This document shows, in pieces, positions 1 through 11,200 of a DNA stretch of 24,342 bases (the first letter of the stretch is position 1; every line of letters starts with the position of its first letter). Both the position numbers and the translations under genes were made by a program. The notes below the pieces were generated by a model. That model was not told the origin of the DNA, did no database searches, and saw only the letters and a list, made by a program, of their open reading frames with translations. The stretch comes from Guillardia theta CCMP2712. Its lineage: Eukaryota > Cryptophyceae > Pyrenomonadales > Geminigeraceae. The stretch is taken from contig NW_005434553.1 in assembly GCF_000315625.1 (NCBI RefSeq), forward strand, positions 56,119-80,460, written 5' to 3'.

Positions 1-802
1 AAGAGCTCGCAACTGACGCCTGACCGACACGTGCTGGGGAAGGTCCTGGAACAAGTTCATCAGCTCATCGTGTCAAACTCGGACATCCTGCAGGAGATAT
101 CGCAACCTCCTGCTACTGCAGACTCGCTCCACGTCAACGAGGCCCAAGAGAGAACAGAGACAGGCAGCGGGCTGGGCAAACTGACCAGGAGCAACAGCAC
201 GCAGACCAGCAGTAGGCGTTTGCTGCTGAGACTAAGTGGAGCCAGAGCGTACATGGACGAGTATACCATAGATGAGGTAAGTCGCCAATACCATCTTCCT
301 ATTCTCCTCCCTCCTCCTCCTCCTCCTCCTCCTCCTCCTCCTCCTCCTCCCATCTTCAACAGCCACCACCATCTTCATTACAGCAATCTGATTTTCCTTG
401 CAGCCGGGTGGAGCAGATGGAGAGTCTCAGCGTCTTGTAGTGATCAGAAGGCACAAGAGGAGGCAGCAAGATCTCCTCCTCCTCCTCCTCCTCCTCGCCT
501 GGCGGGCAAGCGCATCATCGACGAAGCTCGTCATCGCATCGAAACATGCTCTAGCGCTACCTCCCCTCAGGTCCTCCTTCCTCCTCTGGCGCTCCCGCCG
601 CTCCGCCGCGCTCATGGCCTACCGCTGCTTCCATCACCTGAGCCGGCGACTGAGATGCAGGCTGAGGTGCGAGAGGATGGGACATCTGTACAGGAGGGAG
701 CAGGAGAGGCACAGGCGGCAAGTGACTCACTTGTACCTCTCCTGGTCCCTTATGAGCTGGCGGCTGCCGCAGAGCTCAGGCAGGCAGCAGCTCGTTTGTT
801 GA
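1..802 (+). CDS. 3' end of an unrecognised Arg/Leu/Trp-rich protein gene (partial, two exons)
   Basis: The reading frame is open from the left edge of the window, so the 5' end lies outside. Exon 1..276 is followed by an intron 277-403 (GAG|GTAAGT donor, TTTTCCTTGCAG acceptor, phase 0), then exon 404..802 ending in TGA. About 224 residues are visible. The first part is polar, with SQLTPD and RSNSTQTSS stretches. The second part has a poly-Leu run encoded by (CTC)n at about 475-494, then a basic, Trp-containing tail with LAWR, LLWRSRR and LSWSLMSWR segments spaced along predicted helix. Such periodic hydrophobic-Trp-Arg segments recall centrin-binding (Sfi1-like) repeats, but this is only a resemblance. 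I do not recognise the family. The tail could instead be a frame of purine-poor low-complexity DNA, so confidence is moderate for the first exon and lower for the second. Confidence 0.45.
304..350 (+). repeat. (CCT)n microsatellite inside an intron
   Basis: About 15 uninterrupted CCT triplets lie within intron 277-403 of the left-edge gene. The tract is on the sense strand, upstream of the acceptor, so it may also serve as pyrimidine tract. Confidence 0.95.
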
Positions 803-960
803 GCCTAGTATTCGCCATGCTGCCATGATGTCATTTTCATGTAATACTAGCCTATCATGTGAGTGATATCAGTGATGTGATGTGATGTGATGTGATGTGA
901 TGTGATGAGATGTGACGTGACGTGATGAGATGTGATGTGATGTGATGTGATGTGATGAGC
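803..960. repeat. 3' flank with a GTGAT pentanucleotide array
   Basis: After the stop codon of the left-edge gene there is a short unremarkable flank. From about 871 to 959 a GTGAT tandem array follows, roughly 17 units with a few variants (GAGAT, GACGT). It has no coding potential. It marks the boundary between the gene and the GC-rich block that follows. Confidence 0.9.
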
Positions 961-1480
961 CTGAGACTCTGATGTGATCGATCCGACGGTTGGTACAAGA
1001 CGGTCACTGAACTCAGTCAAGAGTCTCAGACTTGCTCAGAGTCAGTCACCCGGGAGTCAAGTCCGAGGGCCCGCCGCCGGGACTCACTGCGGCCCGCAGG
1101 GTGACTTAACTTTGAGTGAGGTGACTCGGATCGGACTGGCACCGGGCCGGACATGAAGCCCGGCTGATCGGACTCCACGTTCGAGTAACTCACAGTAACC
1201 GTAAGCGCTCGCCGAAGCCTAAGTTCCGAGCGTTTAGGTCGAGCACGTTGGATTTTTTTCACTTTCAGTTCAACCGTTGAATCGGAAGGACCATCATGGC
1301 ACGTGACCGTAGAGTCAGCCTGGGTGGCTGGCCCGTGGCCTGAGACTCACGGATGTGGCCGGCGGCCCGTCGAGATGATCGGCCGGCCCCCCCGGGGGCC
1401 CGGCCGGGCCGGGCCACGGCCGGTACTGACTCAGTGAGTGACCGAGCAGGCGATGAGAAGAGATGATGATATGCGGGGAT
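961..1480. repeat. GC-rich non-coding block with GACTC/ACTCAGTGA motifs (left copy)
   Basis: No protein is supported. The block is unusually GC-rich, with a near-palindromic CCGG/GGCC core at about 1378-1422, and is full of GACTC, GAGTC and GTCAC words. The 9-mer ACTCAGTGA occurs at 1429. A second block of the same character lies at 15571-16170, where this 9-mer occurs three more times. The two blocks are probably members of one dispersed repeat family; no terminal repeats or target-site duplications were seen. Confidence 0.6.
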
Positions 1481-2330
1481 GAGGCTGATCCATAAAATGA
1501 TTTTTTATTTTAAGTGAGCGCGGACTCCACCCTTTGCCACCACCCTACCTTGTTCTCAAAGTACCCCCTTATTCTGCTTGTTTGACGTGGGAAATTGCTA
1601 CCTGCATGAGTACCCTACCCACTGATATGTGAACCTTTTCTTTACTTCAGCTCAAGTAGAACCTATGACAGAATCGTCCGATATATTTCCTAGGACCCAA
1701 CTAGATACCACTAGGACCCCTACTTTGACTTTTCAAAACACGTCGTTTGAAATATGTGACCCGGTACCGGTGGTTTTTTGAGACTTGAATCTGTGAGGAG
1801 GTCGGGGTGTGATTCCGATGGGGGTGGGGTTGATCTCGAAGGGGGTGGTAATTCAAGTAGGGGTAGGAGGCCTGCTCAGCATAAATATGTCTGCAAATAA
1901 TGGGGTACTTGGAGGATCAGAATGGGGTCATGAGGACAAGGGGTAGAGTAGGTACGGATACAATATCCAATAAACGCTCTGCCCAATGACCCCCTACCCA
2001 CCTGTAAGAACAACTACCCCTCTCATTAAGCATTCTTTCTACCCCACCCCCCTCTTGTTATCTCCCTTCCGTCCCCTCCTCCTGCTCTACCCTCTTCTCT
2101 CCCCCTGCACTCTTCAACTACCCCACCCCCTCAGTAATTCTACACCCTCCTCCTTTTTGTCGCCCACCCCTCTCTTTCAACACTTTTCCATCAAAAATAC
2201 CCAGGTGTACCCACCCCTTTCACATCACCCTACCCATAACTAATTTCCCTGTGGCGTTACACCCCTCGTCTGGAGGGAATGACCCCCACCTCCCTCAGGA
2301 TGGTCGATGACCCCCTACTGAGCAGTGCTA
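1481..2330. repeat. Degenerate CCCCTA / GGGTCAT motif block (left copy)
   Basis: Non-coding. CCCCTAC or TACCCC words recur every 20-40 bases on the + strand. At about 1795-1960 the bias flips and the G-rich version is on the + strand, then it flips back at about 1980. GGGGTCAT or its complement occurs at about 1924, 1985, 2279 and 2308. The same vocabulary appears, G-rich on the + strand, at 14430-15160. There is no fixed repeat unit. Confidence 0.6.
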
Positions 2331-2660
2331 CTTTTATGCACATGAGCGCCATGGCAAACTCGGGGGTTAGATGGAGGAGAGAGGATGGAAGGGAGGGGAG
2401 ATGGCAGGAAGAGAAGAGATGATGTGGTAAGATGGACAAGGAGGAGGAGAGGAAGGAGGTGAAGCTTAGGCAGCATATTAGTCGGGGTTGATTCATTCTT
2501 CCTCCACGTTGACCTCTCGACGTCAGATCACGGTCTAGTGAAGAGTGTCGGGTGAATGTGGGATATGAAGAGGAAACACGGAGAGAGAGTGTGTGTGAAG
2601 GACATATCGGCTTGTTTGCTTGAGGGACAGTGAAGAAGCATCTAAGACGTGGCGAGCATT
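2331..2660. other. Intergenic, purine-rich
   Basis: I see no supported gene. The stretch is GGA/GAG-rich on the + strand and gives short low-complexity ORFs on the opposite strand. It probably holds the promoter and 5' leader of the downstream CNB gene. Confidence 0.5.
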
Positions 2661-2782
2661 ATGTCTGATGACGTTACTGAAGCATACCGCAGGCTGGAAG
2701 TTATCGTCTTGTATCAAGGGCTGAGTGATCGTTCATGGCTGCTCAGAGATGATCTGGATCGGGGGATGAAGAGGAGGATCAT
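2661..2782 (+). other. Possible 5' exon of the CNB-domain gene
   Basis: An ATG at 2661 opens 40 codons of ordinary-looking protein (starting MSDDVTEAYRRLEVIVLYQG) and runs into a GTGAGA donor at 2783 in phase 2. Phase-compatible acceptors exist at 2873 (TTCAACTCAG, 91-bp intron) and 2822 (40 bp). If used, these would replace the ATG at 2809 as the start. I cannot decide between the two; the exon may also be a separate upstream ORF. Confidence 0.3.
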
Positions 2783-2808
2783 GTGAGAAGGTAGTCGGGG
2801 TAGGAGAG

Positions 2809-5058
2809 ATGGAGAGTACGAGCGTGATGCACCAGATCAACGAGTTGACGTCTGAGCTGGATGTTCAACTCAGCATGGAGAAGCGATCTTCGAATACAGA
2901 GCACCGTCTCATTGAAAACGAGACAGAGGAGAAAGACGAGATCGACGCCGTGGTCGTGAAGCAACTGAAGAGACTGAGGTCTGCCATGGACGCGATCAAT
3001 GCCGGCAGGTGTATGGAAGTGATGAGCTCAATTTCTATCCGAGAGACTTCGATGGTGAGCACGGGTGTTTGCGCCGGCACTGCTGCTGATTGTTTGCATG
3101 TAGAATTTCACTATTGCATCCGAGAAGGAGGTTGAGAACGAACAGACGTTGGCATCGGCAAGGCATGAGGATATCTTCGAATCGGAGATAGAGTGGGATC
3201 CAGAAGGTGGGTCCGAGGTCGTGAGGGATGCAGGAGCATGCGAGGGTGAAGAGATGGTTGAAATGCGACTTGGTTGAGGGAAGGATCACGTTGAGAGGCT
3301 TTCCTGTGAACTTGTTTCATAGCTTGTTAGCTTTCAAACTAGATTCTTGATCTCACCCTCCTACCTTGACATCTCGAGAACTCCTTCTTACTCGCGATGT
3401 TGCAGAGTTAGCCCCCGGTTACACAGAACCGGCTTACGTGCGATATAAGGTGACGGTGAATGTGTTGAAGGCGCTTGAGTGCTGATCATGAGCTGTGTGG
3501 CCAGACCATGAACAAGAAGTCAAGGAGAGTTTCGATCCACTCAGATGGAGTGCTGGTGATCTTTCTGCCCATACCTTCAACCTTCTCCACCACTCTTCTC
3601 TGCCTCTTCGCCCTTCACCTCCATATTGAACTCCACGCGCAGCAGCCATGTCCCTTCCTCTTCACCGTCTCTCTGCTCCCCCCACCCCGCACCTCTCTTT
3701 CTCTCGTCGTTTTTCAACTCTTTGACGAATCTCGTTTCTCACAGTGCGTTGCGAACATTCATGATGCAATTGAGAAGTTCACGTCGATGCCGGTGCTGAG
3801 AAAGGTGACGTGCACTCGGCAGCCAAGAAAGCTCCAGCTGACGACGAACAGGAGGTGGAGAACGTTGAGGCTTGGTTCCGAGGGGAGGAGATGGACAGGG
3901 CAGAGCAACGAGTGCAAAGCGCAGCATCAGGCTCAATGAGGGAGGCGGAGGATCTTTCAACAGAGCAGGGGGAACAAGGCGAAATTTGTGAAGTGGAGGT
4001 TGACAACACAGAGATGTAAGAGGAGAAGGGGACGGTCGCTTGAGTTTTAGTCTGGCTCGCAGGGAGCCCATCTCCATGAGTCTGGAGGAAAGGATCGAGA
4101 CGCTGAAATCCTCCACCGCCTGCACAGGTTCAGATTCCCACAAGAACTGAGATTGAAAGAGCCTCTGACCTCTGCTGCTCCTCCAGCTCGACGCGTCGAC
4201 GAATTTTGTTTGCGGGGAATCGCGCGGAAGCTTCACGTGCGGAGCTTTAAGAGGGGGTCGACGATAGCCAAGAAGGGAAGGTGATGCGAGGCCGAGGCGG
4301 AGAAAGTGGATTGAGGGAGAGGAAGGGATATTCCTTTGAGGGGAGGGAACAGGAGAGGAGGGTTGAGAGAGAGGGAATGCGGGTTGAAGAGGGGAGGACG
4401 GAGGGCTGCATGGACGGAGGAGGGAGGGGAGTTGGCTGACGTTCAGGCGCAGTGAGGGAGACAAGATGTTCTGGGTGGCGTCGGGATGCTGCACGTGCGT
4501 GCTAGACGGATCGGTAGGAGTGCAGGAGGAGGAGGAGGAAGTGACGTATCAGTAGGAGATCGACAAACTTAGCCGCGGACAATGTTTCGGAGAAGTTTCT
4601 ATGATGAATCTGTGCAAACTATGGTACGAGAGGGCGGACGAGGTGGAAAAAACGGCTGATGGGATTTGCGTTGTGCAGTCAAGGGGGGATGCTGGAGGAG
4701 GAAGCGCGGAAACAGTGCAGGAGAGGAGCAGGTGATATCCGGCTTGTGAGCTTTGCAAGAGGCTGTGGGCTGGGAGCAGATGGAGGAGCGAAGGGCAGAG
4801 GGACGAGGGAGACGCAGGCGGCAATAAGAGATGAGGAGACTGATGTTCTCGTTCTCGCAGACATCATGGCGACTGAAGACGTGGTTCTCCTGGAGCTCTC
4901 CTATAAGGACGCTCTGCCCCTCTCTCGCACCGCTCCCAACCTGTGGTGTACCCTGGTGCGTCACTGGCCCCAGCTGGAGTGGAGCTGACGTTTGACAGGA
5001 TGACATCTGCCGGTTGCGCTCGAAGCGTGTGGAGTCTCGAACACAAGGAGGGGAGTAG
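2809..5058 (+). CDS. Cyclic-nucleotide-binding (CNB) domain protein, 12 exons, about 370 aa
   Basis: The model joins exons 2809-3054, 3104-3206, 3406-3449, 3745-3804, 3852-4015, 4063-4127, 4187-4280, 4453-4513, 4556-4623, 4679-4731, 4861-4955 and 4999-5058 (TAG). Every junction has GT-AG ends and matching phase. Residues 1-205 are acidic and coiled-coil-like, of unknown role. Residues about 207-352 read as one CNB fold: a helix (SLEERIETLKSS), the first strand (LHVRSFKRGSTIAKKG), the SEGDKMFWVASG strand, then KLSRGQCFGEVSMMN with the phosphate-cassette Glu. RRGADIMATEDVVLLELS follows, carrying the cassette Arg, and APNLWCTL begins the lid helix. By family knowledge it should bind cAMP or cGMP, as in PKA regulatory subunits and Epac; the effector is unknown. 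An insertion of roughly 15 residues separates the cassette Glu and Arg. The start and the last exon are the least certain parts. Confidence 0.7.
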
Positions 5059-5295
5059 AGGACGCGCAAGGAGGAGGGAAGAGAGAGAATAGGGGACGAG
5101 GGGGAGGGCTGCAGACGGGTCGTCGAGGTTGCCATGAGCAAGGTGAAGGCAATCGAGCAGCGCAAGGCAGCAGGCGATTCACCAGGGTGAGGTGGGATGG
5201 GAGGGTGGGAAGCTCAGGAAAGGCGTGTAGATACAAACTTAATGTTGGTGTTAAATTTAAGGTGAGCGAAAACCCTCACGACAGTCTTCACTCGT
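5059..5295. other. Tail-to-tail intergenic region
   Basis: About 240 bp separate the stop of the CNB gene (+) from the stop of GOGAT (-). The region should contain both 3' UTRs. I see no canonical AATAAA on either strand near the expected positions and no further gene. Confidence 0.5.
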
Positions 5296-8207
5296 TCACT
5301 CTCTGTCCACATCCTGTGCTCTGGTGTGGAAGGACCTCGCCTGAGACGCTCTCTTGACTCCCTCGGACGAGGATTGCGAGACGTGCTGAGTACGCGACTG
5401 CAGAAGAAGATGAGAAGCAGAAAGAGACAGAAAGGGGAAGGGGCACAAGAGGCTGATGGAGAGGAGCAGGGAGGGAAGAGACTGAGGATGAGGAGCAGGA
5501 AGAGGAGGATGTAAATCACCTCGAGCAAGAAACGATTCACAGCATCAGCAGCGCGTTGACCCTCGTTGATGGCCCACACGACGAGCGACTGACCTCTCCT
5601 GCCCACCAAATGTCAGGGATCGTTCTTCCTTCTTCCCCCCCCCCCCCCCCCGTCGTCCTCCTTTTCTTCTCCCTCCCCCTCCTTCGTTCTTCCATCCCCC
5701 TCCCACCACATCCCTTCTCTCCCCCCTCCTCTCTCTCCTCTCCTCTTGTTGCATCCTCTACTCATCTAAATCTCTCGGGCTCACCGGCAGTCTCCCGCAG
5801 CAAACACGCCATCCACTGACGTTCTGTAGCCATCACCGTTGGATCCGTGCATCGCCTGAGCCCCAGGTCACTCTCCCGCTCATCAGCCAACAGCACCCTC
5901 TGCCTCCTGCCTCTTCTCCTACCTTGATGTTGGACTGGGGAGTGGCTTCGGTCTTGAACGCCTCGACCAGGTTGGGGTCGGGGCCCACGAAGCCCATGGC
6001 GAGGATGACAGCGTCGGTCTCGATCAACTGCTCGGATCCCTCGATCTCTGCGATCGTTGGCTTTCCGTTTGCATCTCGTGCAACCTGACGTAATGAGGTC
6101 AAGAAAGAGAACTGCAGAGGCCACGGGGGGAGGAGAAGAGACGAGGAAGCAAACAGGCGAAGGTCAAGGGATGCGAGAGCGGAAAGTTGGACATGCACAA
6201 AATGGAGAGGAGGCGGCAGGCAACCTTGAGAGAGACGATCTTGATGGCCTTGACGTTGCCCTGCTCGTCTCCGATGAACTCCTTGGTCATGACGGCATAC
6301 TTGCGAGGATCGGCGCCGTCGCGCTTCTTCACCTGATGAAACATCACTCAAGACAGGCTCCCATGCGGTGGACTAACCTCTTCTTGTCCATAGTCCGTCC
6401 TGAAGATGCGGGGGTAGGCGGGCCAGGCATTGGCGATCTCGTCACGAGTAGGGGGAGGCTTGTCGAGGAGCTCGAGGTTGACGAGGCTCTTGCATCCATG
6501 CCTACATGCTCGTCAGCACCCGAATCTCTCTCAACTCGCTCAGCCTCCGCACCTGACAGACGTGGCGGTGCAGTCGGTTCCCGTGTCTCCGCCTCCGATC
6601 ACGACCACACGCTTTCCACGGACATCGATGAAGCTGCCGTCGTACTCGAGCTTCCAGTCCTTGTTGCCCTTCGCCGATAGTCTTAGGTACAGGCAAAGGG
6701 GAGGGAATCGTCTTTGCAAGGGCAATACCTTGTACGGGGTCCTGAAGGAGATGGCGTTGGTCATGAGCTCAGGGTTCTGGCGAAACAAGGCTTGTTGCTG
6801 CTTGCCCAAGAACTCCATGGCAAAGTAGATGTTCTGAAAGGTACAAGCCATCACGCATCTCCCTAGCCGGAAGCTTCGTCGTCACCTTGAGATTCCTGCC
6901 AGGGATCGGAAGGTCTCTTGGCTTCGTGGCTCCCACGGTGAGCAGGACAGCATCAAACTTGCTCTTGAGCTGAAACATCGCGAGTCAGTCGCAGCCGCCG
7001 CGAAAACTTCTCCTGACCTGATCTGCAGTCACGTCCTTGCCGACTTCGACGTTGCAGATGAAGTCGATTCCTTCGGACTGCATGATCTCGAGCCTCCTCT
7101 GAACCACTCTCTTGTCCAACTTCATGTTGGGGATGCCAAACCTAGAAACATCGTCAGCTCAAGTTCGATCTTAAGCGGTAGACATACATGAGAAGCCCTC
7201 CTGGTTTGGAGTCACGCTCGAACACAGTGACCTGCAAGACAAGCATGAGAGCTGCTCGACGTCGCCAGCTTGTCAAACCTTGTGTCCCATCTGGTTCAAC
7301 TCATCCGCAGCTGCCAAGCCTGCTGGACCAGAGCCGACGATCGCCACGGTGAGTCCAGTGCGATCCTATCACCCCTCCATCGTCAGCTATGCCATGATAA
7401 AGAGGTCTCACGCACCTTGGGGATCCTGGGCTTGACCCATCCTTCCTTGAAACCACGATCGATGATCGCGTACTCGATGTTCTTGATCGTCACTGGCGCA
7501 GCGACCAATCCGGCAACGCAGGCACCCTGCAATGCAAGGAATCAGGGCGGACCGACGGCAAGGACACTGCCCCAAAGACCTCGCAAGGCGCAGGGCAAAC
7601 TCGTCCGGTGAACTCAGGGAAGTTGTTGGTGGTAAGGAGACGATCAAGAGCGGTCTTTAAACCAATATGAGTTTTGATGAGCAGACAAAATCGATCCCTT
7701 TACCTTCCATTGCTCCTTGAAGACAAGCTCGTTCCACTCAGGCATGAGGTTGTGGATTGGGCAACCCGAGTGAGTCTGACAGAATGGGGTACCGCAGTCC
7801 ATGCACCTGGAATAATTGTCAAGACGCGAAACCGAGCAGCACATTGCTGACCTCGCTGCCTGGCGCTTTCTTTCAGCATCGTGAGCCTTAACAGGAGTGT
7901 AGATCTCTCCCCAGTCCGTGAGACGCTCCGATGGCTCACGGTAGGGTTCAGGGATGCGCTCGATCTCCACGAACCCACGGAGCTTATTGAACTTGGTTGC
8001 GATCTCCTTCTCGCTAGGCGTGTGAGCCTGAACCTTAATCTTCTTAGCGTCCATATCAATCTGCTCACAGTCCAACATCATCTTGGAGCACACATGACGA
8101 GTTTCGCAAACCTCCAGGTTCTTCTCCTTGTGGCTCTCTTCGCGACCCTTCCAAGAGTCAGCGTCCGCAGCCTGCTTCCTTGCTCTCTTGTAGTCAAGGG
8201 GGAAGAC
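5296..8207 (-). other. GOGAT exons 22-37: GltD-like NAD(P)H/FAD domain
   Basis: Exons: 8207-7852, 7806-7704, 7654-7580, 7526-7416, 7365-7279, 7231-7188, 7141-7018, 6969-6886, 6833-6729, 6668-6553, 6501-6378, 6332-6225, 6084-5923, 5855-5785, 5598-5520, 5397-5296. Cluster ligands: [12 protein letters not shown] (about residues 1715-1727) and CPAPCEGAC (1768-1776). Nucleotide folds: [14 protein letters not shown] (from about 1818) and [13 protein letters not shown] (from about 1979). The FAD-binding end is [17 protein letters not shown], then [16 protein letters not shown]. The final exon (33 codons, Ser/Arg-rich) has a strong TTCTTCTGCAG acceptor but no homology I recognise. The acceptor of the exon starting at 6668 is also a best guess. 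Confidence 0.88.
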
Positions 8208-11200
8208 CTGCAGGGCCTCAGCTACTCGAGAAAAACGCAGGACCAACTTCCACCTGAACGAACTTCTCTCTCTCCACCTCCCAGTTGTCCAAGATAGATT
8301 TGGCAACGGTAGATCCAGTAGCTGCAAGATGTTCCTTGATGTAGCCGATGAGTTCTTGCTCGTAGATATCGCCTTCCAGACGCTCGAAGTCCCTCATGGG
8401 CTCTGCGAAGTTTGCCTTGTACCTGAACATTCCCCAAGCAAGTGTCAGTAAGAAAACTTGAATACCCTTTGAACATGTTACCTGAGCTGACCCTTGGGAT
8501 CATATACCCAAGCAATTCCACCACTCATTCCAGCAGAAAAGTTCTTGCCAACTTCTCCCAAAATGACGGCTCTGCCTCCGGTCATGTACTCAAGTCCATG
8601 ATCGCCACAGCCCTCGACGACAGTGATGGCTCCGGAGTTACGGACTGCGAACCTTTCGGCTGCGATACCTCGGAAGAATGCCTGGAGACGCTTTCACGAT
8701 GAGGGTACGGGTGTAAGCCTAGCTTACCCTCCCTGAGGTGGCTCCATACAGAGCCACGTTGCCAGTGATGATGTTATCCTCGGCAACGAAGCCACTGTAG
8801 TTCACACAATCAATCAAGTAGCAACTATACGAAATCAGGAACACACCGCTTCAAGTTCCTGGGGTCGGGGTTCACCACGATTTTGCCACCGCAAAGACCC
8901 TTGCCAGTGCCTGAGTGAAAGTGAGCTCACAGTAACTTCTCTCTGGCCGATCAAGACCGTCGTTGGCGTCTCCAGTGACAATCATGGTGACTCCCTTGGT
9001 AAGGAATGCACCGAAGCTCTGGCCAGTGGAGCCATGAACCTTGATGGTGATGGTGTCATCTGGAAGACCAGCTTCTCCGTACCTGTTGAACCACCTGTCA
9101 GATACCCGACCGCTGCTTTTCTGCTCCCATCGCTACCTCTTGGAAATCTCATGGCTGAGCATTGTACCGCAGCTGCGTTGGATGTTGATGATCTCAGTCT
9201 CAATGGTGACAGGTTTCTTGGACTCAAGCGCCTCTTTTGCCTTGGGGATGATGATATTGTCGATGTGCTTCTCCAACTCATGATCCTGCTTGATTGCACT
9301 CCTGGTGATTGCCTTGGGGTTGATCAAACCCGGGAGAGTGAAAGCAGGGGTGATGATTGAAGACAGATCAAGGTTCTTAGTCTTCTTGTTCCTGATTTCT
9401 TCGTTGAATTTCAAGAGATCAGATCGGCCGATGAGATCATCGATTTTCCTGATTCCGATCTTAGCCATGTGCATTCTGACCTCTTCGCCAATCATCCACA
9501 AGAAGTTGACCACATGTTCCGGCAATCCCTTGAACTTCTTGCGCAGCTCTGGGTCTTGAGTAGCAATGCCCACAGGGCAAACGTTAAGGTGGCACTTTCT
9601 CATCATGATGCATCCGATCGAGATGAGTGGGGCCGTGCTAAATCCGCATTCTTCTGCTCCAAGCATGAACGCCATGATAACATCCAATCTACACGACGTG
9701 TCAGATACATAGAGAGTTGTCTCTCCCCTCTCTCGCCACAGTAGAGAAATGAGACAGAGGCAACACCGATCGACACTCACCCAGTCTTCATTTGTCCGTC
9801 AGTCTCCAGAATGACTCGCGACCTCAAATCGTTGATCACGAGGGTTTGATGAGCTTCTGCAAGACCAAGCTCCCAAGGAAGACCAGTGCTCTTGATACCA
9901 CCCCATTGAGCTGCACCAGTTCCACCGTCATGCCCTGAGATCAGGATATGATCCGCCTTCGCCTTAGCAACACCGGCCGCCACAACTCCTACACCGACTT
10001 CGGAGACGAGCTTGACTGAAATTCGTGCAGCAGGATTTGAGCACTTGAGATCGTAGATCAGTTGCGCGAGGTCTTCAATCGAGTAGATGTCATGGTGAGG
10101 GGGGGGCGAGATGAGCCCAACTCCAGGAGTGGAGTGGCGAAGCTTGCCGATATCCATGGATACCTGACGCAAGGGTTAGGCACAATGCCAAATCATGCTG
10201 TCAGACAGCACCTTGAATCCAGGAAGCTCTCCTCCTTCACCAGGCTTTGCTCCTTGAGCCATCTTGATCTGAAGCTGAATAGCATTGGTGAGGTAGTTGG
10301 CAGTCACACCGAATCGCCCAGAGGCGATCTGCTTGATAGCACTTCGCCTTGAAGGATCAACAAGCCTTTCTTCACTCTCTCCGCCTTCTCCAGTATTGGA
10401 CTTGGCACCCAGACTAGGAGAACGAGTGTGAAATTCAACATTCAGCAGCATGAGATTCAACAAACCGGTTCATGGCCAAGGCCAAGGTTTCATGAGCTTC
10501 CGCTGAGATCGATCCCAAGGACATTGCACCGGTCGTGAACCTCTTGACGATTTCGGCCGTTGGTTCAACCTCGTCAATCGAAATGGGGGTGACGCCCGTC
10601 GTGTTGAACGTCAGTTGGCCACGAAGAGTGACACCTTGAACGAGCTTGTGCGAGATGTTCATATACTTCTCGTATGCTTCGCGGGAATTTTTCCTGGCAG
10701 CTTCCTGAAGCATGGCCATCTGTTCCGGTGCATTGTAATGCAGCTCGCCACCATCACGATAGTGAAAGTCTCCCAGGTTGGGGAGCGAGAACTTGTCATC
10801 GTCGGAGTCGAATACTCCGCCGACACGAGCAGCAGTGAATCTTGATTCGATGCCGTAGTTTGGTTTGTATCTGCATGGCATCATATCAGATCAGGATCGT
10901 TCGAAGATTCAACATCCATCAACAAATAGGCAGAGTCTCTGGGAACGAATCGACTCACCCAGTGCTCTCAGGGTCCTTGGGGAAGGCCATGTCGTGATAC
11001 TTCAGCATATCCTCAAGCAAGATATCAAATGTGACTCCTCCGATGCGAGACGGGGTTCCAGTGAATGCTCTGTCAATGATCTCTGAGCTGATACCAAGGG
11101 CCTCGAAAATCTGTGCTCCGCGGTAGCTTTGCAAAGTGGAGATTCCCATCTTCGCCATTACCTACGAGTGCGTCTTCAGGAAACGAGCGCAACACTTAAG

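Noticed and set aside
3739-4494. 251-codon minus-strand ORF rich in Ser/Pro/Leu
   Set aside because: It is the antisense of the CNB-gene exons and of purine-rich introns. Its composition is that of translated CT-rich DNA,with no motif, whereas the + strand gives a recognisable domain.
4599-5236. Overlapping minus-strand ORFs of 91-188 codons opposite the CNB gene
   Set aside because: Ser/Pro/Leu-rich shadows of the CNB exons and the 3' flank; no domain and no consistent splice structure.
5326-5514. 62-codon + strand ORF opposite the GOGAT 3' end
   Set aside because: Arg/Lys-rich antisense of the last GOGAT intron and exon; no supporting splice context.
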